This document shows positions 6,085 through 12,239 of a stretch of DNA of 14,556 nt, piece by piece. The notes beneath the pieces were generated by a model. It searched no databases, was not told where the DNA came from, and saw nothing but the letters and a program-made list of their open reading frames with translations. The DNA is taken from assembly GCA_964511635.1 (NCBI GenBank), contig CAZEGC010000019.1, positions 1 to 14,556 on the forward strand. Direction: 5' to 3'. Numbering within the stretch: the first letter of the stretch is position 1; each line of letters opens with the position of its first letter. Origin of the DNA: CAZEGC01 sp964511635 (GTDB taxonomy: Bacteria > Patescibacteriota > Saccharimonadia > Saccharimonadales > Saccharimonadaceae). Both the position numbers and the translations under genes were made by a program.

Positions 6085-6205
6085 TAGGCTCACCGCCAGC
6101 AGGGTAGGTGGTGGATAAAGTAATTTGCGTTTTACAAAAGCAAATTTCTATACCCGTTACTTAAGCTGCTAAGAATAACTATGTGAGTCAGCAAGGAGAG
6201 GCAGT
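6085..6205 (+). promoter_or_regulatory. Structured 5' leader of pnp with three hairpins
   Basis: Three stems can be drawn before the Shine-Dalgarno sequence. First: CACCGCC (6091-6097) with GGTGGTG (6107-6113), one G-U pair. Second: AATTTGC (6122-6128) with GCAAATT (6140-6146), a perfect 7-bp stem with a further T/A inner stem. Third: GTTACTTA (6156-6163) with TAAG (6170-6173) and TAAC (6176-6179), two A bulged. AAGGAG (6193-6198) follows, 7 bases before the ATG. In E. coli, pnp is autoregulated through a leader stem cut by RNase III; a similar role here is inference. Confidence 0.5.
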
Positions 6206-8320
6206 ATGTCAACAATAAATCCCTTCGGTAAGGATGTAATATCAGTATCAAAAGAGCTAGCAGGCCGCACACTTACGCTAGAGGTGAATCGAATTGGATT
6301 TCGTTCCGATGCTAGTGTACTAGTAAAATACGGCGATACTGTAGTGATGGGTACAGCGATGGTAAGCAAGAAGCCGGTAAATATGGATTTCTTCCCACTG
6401 AGCATTAATTACGAAGAAAAGTTTTATGCAGCCGGCAAAATTAGCGGTAGTCGATTTATAAAGCGTGAAGGTCGACCCAGCGATGAAGCAATTTTAGTCG
6501 GCCGCATGATTGATCGTCCAATTCGGCCATTGTTTCCAAAAGGCTATCGCCAAGATGTTCAGGCTGTAGCAACAATCCTATCGATGGATCCTAGTTTCCG
6601 GCCTGATATGGTGGCGATGATTGCAACTTCAACGGCTTTGATGTTGACCGGTGCTCCATTCAATGGTCCAGTGGCAGGGCTGCGCGTGGCTCGCGTAGAT
6701 GGTGAGTTCAAGGCATTTGCAAGCCCAGAAGAAATGCTTGCAAGTGATCTAGACTTAGTTGTGGCTGGAATCGATAGCGGCATCACTATGGTAGAAGCTG
6801 GAGCAAATGAGGTCGACGAAAGCGTAGTAGCAGATGCACTTGCCTGGGCTTTTGAAGAGTATCAGCCTGCAATAGAGCTGCAGCGTGAATTGGTTGAAGC
6901 AGTTGGCGTTGAGCCGCTTGCCTATGATCTGGTCTTGCCAGATGACGGCATTCAGGAAACTGTTGATGAATGGATGCATGACAAGTTAAGCGAAGATCTT
7001 AGGAAGCCCTACCCAGAGCGAAACGAACTGGTTTCAACTTTGCGACGTGAATTCCACGATGCTATGATTGAAAAATTTGGTGAAGAAGATTATATAGCTC
7101 TACATCAGGAATATGACGAAGCATTCACGATGGCGCTTCATAAAGATGTTCGCCGTGGGATCGTCGAAGATGATATGCGTCCAGATGGGCGTCGACTTGA
7201 TGAAATTCGACCACTTTCAAGTGAAATCGGTATTTTGCCGCGCACTCATGGTTCAAGCTTGTTTACGCGTGGCGTAACGCAGGCTATGAATATTGTTACG
7301 CTTGCTCCACTGAGCTTTTCACAGATGGTAGACACCATGGAGCAAAATGATTTCGAACGACGATACATGCACCACTATAATGCGCCGGCTTATACAGTAG
7401 GTGAAGTTCGCCGCCTGGGGCCACCTGGGCGCCGCGAAATAGGCCACGGCTTCCTAGCAGAGCGAGCGGTAATTCCAGTTCTCCCAACCGAAGAAGAGTT
7501 CCCTTATGCGATTCGAAGTGTCACCGAAATCATGAGCCAGAACGGCTCTACCTCTATGGCTGCAACTTGCAGTAGTGTATTAGCCTTGATGGACGCTGGT
7601 GTACCACTAAAGCGGCCTGTCAGTGGTATTGCTATGGGGCTTATGATGGACGGCGAGCGTGCTTATGTGATGAGTGATATTGCCGACGCTGAAGATTTTG
7701 CAGGTGACATGGACTTTAAGGTAACTGGCACCGAAAAAGGCATAACGGCAATTCAAATGGACATGAAGGTTCATGGCTTGCCAGTCGAGGTTCTGCGCCA
7801 AGCGCTTGAGGCTTCAAAGCCAGGCCGCCAGCATATTCTAGAGCACATGATTTCCATTATTGATCAGCCACGCAATAAGCTTAGCCCATACGCGCCAAGA
7901 ATTGAAAAAATCAAAATAAATCCAGAAAAAATTGGTGCAGTCATTGGTAAAGGCGGAGAGGTGATAAATAAGATCACTAGTGAAACTGGTGCTCAGATTG
8001 ACATCAAAGAAGATGGCTTAATTACCGTAGCTGCAGTTGATACCGCCTCGATTGAAAAGGCTTTAGCTTGGATCGAGTCACTTACCGAAGAGCCTGAAGT
8101 TGGTAAAACCTACGAAGGCAAAGTGGTGAGTATTAAAGATTTCGGTGCTTTTATAAATATTATGCCGGGAATTGATGGTATGGTGCATATTTCGCAGCTT
8201 GCTGACAAGCGGGTAGAAGAAGTTACAGATATTCTATCTGAGGGTCAAATGGTTCGCGTGAAGCTAACTGGCATTGATGAGCGCGGACGGCTCTCTCTAA
8301 GTGTAAAAGATGCCGAGTAG
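6206..8320 (+). CDS. pnp: Polyribonucleotide nucleotidyltransferase (PNPase)
   Basis: PNPase degrades RNA 3' to 5' using phosphate, releasing nucleoside diphosphates, and can also add 3' tails. The 704 residues hold the full domain set. The first RNase PH domain is about 10-145 (GKISGSRFIKREGRPSDEAI), then a helical linker. The second RNase PH domain is about 325-555, with HGSSLFTRGVTQ, FERRYMHHYNAPAYTVGE and GSTSMAATC. Asp491 and Asp497 in SDIADAEDFAGDMDF match the metal-binding aspartates of E. coli (486 and 492). A KH domain has its GxxG loop at 581-584 (GKGG), and an S1 domain spans about 630-702 (GKVVSIKDFGAFI). The ATG at 6206 has a strong Shine-Dalgarno AAGGAG. rpsO upstream and RNase J downstream fit an RNA-turnover cluster. 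No residue loss is apparent and the length is normal. Confidence 0.97.
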   Translation: MSTINPFGKDVISVSKELAGRTLTLEVNRIGFRSDASVLVKYGDTVVMGTAMVSKKPVNMDFFPLSINYEEKFYAAGKISGSRFIKREGRPSDEAILVGRMIDRPIRPLFPKGYRQDVQAVATILSMDPSFRPDMVAMIATSTALMLTGAPFNGPVAGLRVARVDGEFKAFASPEEMLASDLDLVVAGIDSGITMVEAGANEVDESVVADALAWAFEEYQPAIELQRELVEAVGVEPLAYDLVLPDDGIQETVDEWMHDKLSEDLRKPYPERNELVSTLRREFHDAMIEKFGEEDYIALHQEYDEAFTMALHKDVRRGIVEDDMRPDGRRLDEIRPLSSEIGILPRTHGSSLFTRGVTQAMNIVTLAPLSFSQMVDTMEQNDFERRYMHHYNAPAYTVGEVRRLGPPGRREIGHGFLAERAVIPVLPTEEEFPYAIRSVTEIMSQNGSTSMAATCSSVLALMDAGVPLKRPVSGIAMGLMMDGERAYVMSDIADAEDFAGDMDFKVTGTEKGITAIQMDMKVHGLPVEVLRQALEASKPGRQHILEHMISIIDQPRNKLSPYAPRIEKIKINPEKIGAVIGKGGEVINKITSETGAQIDIKEDGLITVAAVDTASIEKALAWIESLTEEPEVGKTYEGKVVSIKDFGAFINIMPGIDGMVHISQLADKRVEEVTDILSEGQMVRVKLTGIDERGRLSLSVKDAE

Positions 8321-8460
8321 GCTGGTTGATTAGGGTCTATATATGATTCTTTATGACTTGCAGAGTTAAAGCTCAAAAAAACATGGGAGCAGTTGTCAGC
8401 TGTTACGTAGAGCGATCAGTAGGTCGTCTGTCTGCGAGCACGATAGCTAGTCGCTTATGG

Positions 8461-8489
8461 TTGCGAGCGGTGGTTATTCGTGCTATCAT
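8461..8489 (+). promoter_or_regulatory. Promoter of the glycosylase-rnj unit
   Basis: TTGCGA (8461-8466), a 17-bp spacer and TATCAT (8484-8489) preceded by TGC. The predicted transcript starts near 8496, about 32 bases before the proposed glycosylase start, and contains AGGGG. An inverted repeat, AGCACGA (8437-8443) and TCGTGCT (8478-8484), overlaps the spacer and the start of the -10. Confidence 0.65.
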
Positions 8490-8527
8490 AAGGGCACTTA
8501 AAACAGGTCTTGTAGTAGGGGTGTCAT

Positions 8528-9121
8528 ATCGATAAGCGCACGCAACTTGAGCAAATTAGGGCGGATATTATTCAGAATAATGTCTGTCCAGATTTGGCCA
8601 AGACGGCGACGAATCTCGTAATGGGAGACGGGAGTCTTGATGCCGATGTTATTCTGATTGGTGAAGCGCCGGGTAAAAATGAGGATATTCAGGGCTTACC
8701 GTTTGTGGGCGCTGCTGGAAAGTTTTTAGATCAAATGCTTGCATCAGCTGAAATGAGCCGTCAGGATGTGTATATTACCAATATCGTAAAATATCGCCCG
8801 CCCAATAACCGCGACCCACGCCCTGATGAAAAGCGCGATTTTTGGCCGTACTTAGTGCGCCAAATCGAGGTAATTCGACCTAAAATCTTAGCTACGCTAG
8901 GGCGCCACAGTATGGAATACTTTTTGCCTGGCAGTAGGATTAGTGAGGTCCATGGCAAGATGCAGTCAGTGCAGCTAGGCGAGATTAGTATGATTATCAT
9001 TCCGCTTTATCATCCAGCCGCAGCGCTATATAACGGCGGCTTGCGCACACAGCTAATCGAAGATTTTATGAAGCTTCCAAAAATAATTGAAAAACTCTAC
9101 GAAAAAGAGAAGGAGAAATAA
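8528..9121 (+). CDS. Family 4-like uracil-DNA glycosylase without a full Fe-S cysteine set; apparent ATC start
   Basis: The enzyme removes uracil from DNA at the start of base excision repair. Motif 1 is GEAPGKNED (Gly45-Asp53), followed by GLPFVGAAGKFLDQML and VYITNIVKYRPPNNRDP; the last motif is YHPAAALYN (His162). Family 4 enzymes bind a [4Fe-4S] cluster with four Cys. Here only Cys20 remains; the partners align with Leu23, Tyr89 (KCRPP reads KYRPP) and Phe105. The family's N-terminal helix is encoded from about 8528 (reading (I)DKRTQLEQIRADIIQNNVCPDLA), but the frame upstream has no ATG, GTG or TTG before the TAG at 8516. The best-placed codon is ATC at 8528, 6 bases after AGGGG (8517-8521). 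The only common start downstream near the N terminus is TTG 8594, which would delete the helix. It ends 4 bases before rnj and is likely co-transcribed with it. Confidence 0.85.
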   Translation: MDKRTQLEQIRADIIQNNVCPDLAKTATNLVMGDGSLDADVILIGEAPGKNEDIQGLPFVGAAGKFLDQMLASAEMSRQDVYITNIVKYRPPNNRDPRPDEKRDFWPYLVRQIEVIRPKILATLGRHSMEYFLPGSRISEVHGKMQSVQLGEISMIIIPLYHPAAALYNGGLRTQLIEDFMKLPKIIEKLYEKEKEK

Positions 9122-9125
9122 ATTT

Positions 9126-11204
9126 ATGGGTCAAAGAAAACTTGCAACTCCGCAAAGTGACGACCAGTCAAAGCGACCAAATCGTTCGCAGACGAAAAAA
9201 TCAAATAATACGGTACTAGCAAATACTAACACTCGTAAGGGTGAAGTGTTTCGTGCCCAACGCCGTACGACCGAAAACGTTAATTTACGTGCCTCGCAGC
9301 ATATAGTTAACGTGCCGGTCAATAAATCAATTTATAACGGCTACGAAGGCCGGCAATTTAGTTTAGCTGATCAGCCGAAGCGCCCCCGTGCTCCTCGTCC
9401 ATCTATCAAGGTTATTCCTATTGGTGGACTGGGTGAAATGGGAATTGGTAAAAATATGATGGCGATCGAATACGATAACGACATCATCATCATCGATATG
9501 GGCTTTTTGTTCCCAGGTGCGGATTATCCGGGCATCAACTACATCACGCCGGACATTACTTACCTAGAGGAAAATAAGCATAAAATTCGCGGCATTGTCT
9601 TTACTCACGGTCACCTAGATCATATCGGTGCCTTCCGGCATATCGTCCACCGTTTGCCAGCTCCGGTGTATGCTAGTAAATTCACCCTTGGCATGCTAAA
9701 GCGCACCATGGAAGAGGCGACCAGTGGCTATGAGCCGCAGTATCATGAAATGAACCCGGACACGCATGAGCGGGTGCAGCTAGGGGATAGCTTTAATATT
9801 GAGCTAGTGCGGGTTAATCACTCGATTCCAGACTCAACCGCAGTTGTAGTTCGAACACCGCTAGGGGTGCTGGTTCATACTGGTGACTGGCGATTTGAAG
9901 AAGAGCCGGTTGATGGCAAAAAGTTTGACCTCGAGCGCTTAACAGAGATTTCGACCAAAGAGGGCATTTTGATGCTGATGAACGAATCAACTAACTGTGA
10001 GTCGGATGGTACTCATACGCACGGCGAATTTGACGTCCAGCGAAGCATGGGTCAAATTATGGAAAAATACCCAAGTAGTCGTCTGGTGATTAGTTGTTTT
10101 TCTAGTCAGATTCACCGCATGCAAGTAATTTTGGAAGAGGCAAAAAGACACAACCGCAAAGTAGCTTTTGCTGGGTATAGCATGATTCAGAACCTCGAGG
10201 TTGCCCTGCGCGCTAATGTTATCAAAATTCCAAAAGACGTTGTGGTTAAGATGGAAGACATAGTTAAACTACCTGATAGCAAAGTGACGATCGTCTGTAC
10301 TGGTAGCCAGGGCGAGTTTAATGCAGTTTTGAATCGTATGGCAAATGGATCACACAAGCATATAAAAATTAAAAACAGCGATGTAATTGTATTTTCATCA
10401 AATGCGATTCCTGGCAACGAAAAGTATGTCGTTCGCACAGTTGATGGATTGATGCGTGAAGGAAGTAGCGTAATTCAAAATGGTAAGACTCACTTGACGG
10501 GTGTTGGGCCCCTTCACATGTCAGGTCACGGATATTACGACGATCACGTCAAGCTAATTAATGCTTTGAATCCAACTTATTATTTACCAATTCATGGTGA
10601 ATTTCACATGCTGGTTCATAATGCAGAGCTAGCTGAAAAAGAATGCGCTATCCCTAAGAAAAATATTTTTGTATGTGATTCAGGGGATATTATTGAAATC
10701 ACATCTGATGAAGCCAAGAAAATTGGTCGCGTGCCAGTTGGCGGTATCATGTATGACGACTCTGGCGCGATTGTGTCCGAGGTGGTACTAAAGGATCGCA
10801 TGCACATGGCAACTGAAGGAATGTTTGTTGTTGTGCTAACAGTATCACGCGGTAGCGGCCGGCTAATGACCAGTCCCGATATTATATCGCGCGGGTTTAT
10901 CTACTTACGCGATAGCGAAGAGTTAATGGGTTCGATACGTCAATATCTAAAGCAAAAGGTTGCTCGTAGTTTTGGTAATAAAAAGCTCGATATGGACGTC
11001 ATTAAAAAAGAAATTAAAGACGAAATTACACACATACTATATGACCAAACACGTCGAACGCCGATTGTTATTCCGGTGATTAATGAAATTGGCGGTGGCG
11101 GTGGTCAACAGAGTCGCCAGCCGAAGAATAATCAAGGCAATAAAAAACAACCTACTCAGGATGAAGCCAAGCGGCCAATTGGTAATTTGAACCACCTCCA
11201 GTAG
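9126..11204 (+). CDS. rnj: Ribonuclease J (β-CASP metallo-β-lactamase nuclease)
   Basis: RNase J is a zinc 5'-3' exo- and endoribonuclease for mRNA decay and rRNA maturation. The 692 residues start at ATG 9126, 10 bases after AAGGAG (9110-9115); the frame is open upstream inside the glycosylase gene. Residues 1 to about 93 are a basic, Asn/Arg/Thr-rich extension. The metallo-β-lactamase core begins at IKVIPIGGLGEMGIGKNM (94-111). The zinc motif is H161-G-H-L-D-H166, where family members usually read HGHEDH. VNHSIPDS and HTGDWRFE (Asp254) follow. β-CASP motifs include MNESTN (Glu287), SSNAIPGNEK, SGHGYYDDH (His468) and PIHGEF (His490). The C-terminal domain ends in a Gly/Gln/Asn/Lys-rich tail. 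Typical RNase J is about 555 residues, so both ends are extended. It probably works with the PNPase encoded just upstream. Confidence 0.95.
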   Translation: MGQRKLATPQSDDQSKRPNRSQTKKSNNTVLANTNTRKGEVFRAQRRTTENVNLRASQHIVNVPVNKSIYNGYEGRQFSLADQPKRPRAPRPSIKVIPIGGLGEMGIGKNMMAIEYDNDIIIIDMGFLFPGADYPGINYITPDITYLEENKHKIRGIVFTHGHLDHIGAFRHIVHRLPAPVYASKFTLGMLKRTMEEATSGYEPQYHEMNPDTHERVQLGDSFNIELVRVNHSIPDSTAVVVRTPLGVLVHTGDWRFEEEPVDGKKFDLERLTEISTKEGILMLMNESTNCESDGTHTHGEFDVQRSMGQIMEKYPSSRLVISCFSSQIHRMQVILEEAKRHNRKVAFAGYSMIQNLEVALRANVIKIPKDVVVKMEDIVKLPDSKVTIVCTGSQGEFNAVLNRMANGSHKHIKIKNSDVIVFSSNAIPGNEKYVVRTVDGLMREGSSVIQNGKTHLTGVGPLHMSGHGYYDDHVKLINALNPTYYLPIHGEFHMLVHNAELAEKECAIPKKNIFVCDSGDIIEITSDEAKKIGRVPVGGIMYDDSGAIVSEVVLKDRMHMATEGMFVVVLTVSRGSGRLMTSPDIISRGFIYLRDSEELMGSIRQYLKQKVARSFGNKKLDMDVIKKEIKDEITHILYDQTRRTPIVIPVINEIGGGGGQQSRQPKNNQGNKKQPTQDEAKRPIGNLNHLQ

Positions 11205-11213
11205 CGCATTTGC

Positions 11214-11243
11214 TTGCTAAGGTGAAGTGGCTTCTGCTAGAAT
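11214..11243 (+). promoter_or_regulatory. Leaderless promoter of the TrpF-like gene
   Basis: TTGCTA (11214-11219), an 18-bp spacer and TAGAAT (11238-11243) with an extended TGC. The ATG at 11251 comes 7 bases after the -10, where transcription should begin. The promoter starts 10 bases after the rnj stop. Confidence 0.7.
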
Positions 11244-11250
11244 CTGACGT

Positions 11251-12087
11251 ATGAGCGAGCGATCAGTTCCGTATGTTGGAGTGAGTGGTGTAGTTGGCCA
11301 GGGTCAGCAAGAGCTTTTAAGGTTTATTGCTGAACGTGAAGGCTTACTTGAAGGGCGAGACCGACGCATCCTGTTGCTAGGTGTTAAAGCAACTCACAAG
11401 ACTCAGTTTTTAGATACTGAAAATAAATACGGTCGACAATTTTATCCTGTTGGGGAAGAGTTTAGTGAGGCCTGTAGTCCCGCTAGGGATAGCGATGACA
11501 TGCTCCCCGTAGCTCAGGTATTCTTTGATCCGGATAAAGTGCAGGATGGCAATTATAGGCAGGATTTTTCTAATCGTATCTTAACCCGTGGCAGCGCTTG
11601 GCTAGAGGGCGTGCAGTACGACATGTTGCCGTGGCATAAATACGACATGCGTGACTACCTGGATGAAGTTAGGCATACGTTTGGCAAAAAGGTATTGCTC
11701 CAGGTGCATGGGCCGGCCATGGAGGCGCTTGGACCGAGCAGGGCAGCCGATACGTTAGCTCGTTATGGGTCTTCTCTAGACTACGTGTTATTTGACGCCT
11801 CGCATGGCACTGGAACGCAGCTAGATACCCATAGTCTAAGTAGATTCTTAAACGAAGCCTACGACACTAGCGAGCTATCTCATGTTGGCTTTGGGGTGGC
11901 TGGCGGACTCGACGGTGATGCAGTGCGGGAGCAGCTACCACCTTTGTTGCGCCAGTTTCCTGATTTGTCGTGGGATGCAGAGGGTAAGCTGCACCCGGTT
12001 GATAAAGCTGGCATGAGGCCGCTTGATATTGAATGTGCCGATCGCTACATCAGCGCTTCAAGTGATGTTATTCGAGATAATCAATAA
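11251..12087 (+). CDS. TrpF-like (phosphoribosylanthranilate isomerase-like) TIM-barrel protein
   Basis: 278 residues, soluble-looking. The second half resembles the last strands of TrpF-type (βα)8 barrels. YVLFDASHGTGTQLD (Asp182 in FDASHG) sits where TrpF has its catalytic Asp strand and the GGTGxxFD phosphate loop, and GFGVAGGLDGDAV (Gly218-Gly219) matches the AGGL phosphate-binding turn. The opening PYVGVSGVVG aligns with TrpF's VKICGIT strand, but the catalytic Cys is Ser. Between them lies a larger, unfamiliar middle (ILTRGSAWLEGVQYDMLPWHKYD, in parts). TrpF is about 200-230 residues. No tryptophan genes are nearby, so true isomerase activity is doubtful. The function may be a divergent sugar-phosphate enzyme or binding protein. 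The ATG at 11251 has no Shine-Dalgarno sequence and appears leaderless. Coding status is secure; the fold assignment is by eye. Confidence 0.7.
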   Translation: MSERSVPYVGVSGVVGQGQQELLRFIAEREGLLEGRDRRILLLGVKATHKTQFLDTENKYGRQFYPVGEEFSEACSPARDSDDMLPVAQVFFDPDKVQDGNYRQDFSNRILTRGSAWLEGVQYDMLPWHKYDMRDYLDEVRHTFGKKVLLQVHGPAMEALGPSRAADTLARYGSSLDYVLFDASHGTGTQLDTHSLSRFLNEAYDTSELSHVGFGVAGGLDGDAVREQLPPLLRQFPDLSWDAEGKLHPVDKAGMRPLDIECADRYISASSDVIRDNQ

Positions 12088-12093
12088 TCCTAC

Positions 12094-12122
12094 TTGCAAA
12101 ATGTAGTAAATATTGCTATAAT
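12094..12122 (+). promoter_or_regulatory. Strong promoter P1 upstream of ftsK
   Basis: TTGCAA (12094-12099), a 17-bp spacer and TATAAT (12117-12122) with an extended TGC, among the best matches in the window. Transcription should begin near 12129, leaving about 110 bases before ftsK. Confidence 0.7.
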
Positions 12123-12127
12123 ACAAG

Positions 12128-12155
12128 TATTCAAGTGAATAGTCAAGCTCGCTTG
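12128..12155 (+). other. Paired hairpins in the P1 transcript before ftsK
   Basis: TATTCAAGTGAATA (12128-12141) and CAAGCTCGCTTG (12144-12155) are adjacent inverted repeats at the very 5' end of the predicted P1 transcript. Neither is followed by a U-run, so they are not terminators. The rest of the gap (12156-12223) is AT-rich with nothing else I can name. Confidence 0.4.
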
Positions 12156-12223
12156 TGCTATCCTAGGAATATATCAGTATTATGTTTCAAAATATAATAT
12201 TATTAAATAACACTAAAACCACC

Positions 12224-12229
12224 TATAAT
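12224..12229 (+). promoter_or_regulatory. -10 box of a second, nearly leaderless ftsK promoter P2
   Basis: A perfect TATAAT ends 10 bases before the ATG at 12240, so the leader would be only about 3-4 bases. No good -35 is visible at 16-18 bp, and the region is very AT-rich, so chance is a real alternative. Confidence 0.5.
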
Positions 12230-12239
12230 AGAAAAAGCT

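Noticed and set aside
8353..8535. Possible 60-residue gene between pnp and the glycosylase gene
   Set aside because: No Shine-Dalgarno sequence and no promoter with proper spacing. It runs through the glycosylase promoter, and its Arg/Val/Ser-rich product looks like chance translation. The 207-base gap otherwise shows only the promoter and short inverted repeats.
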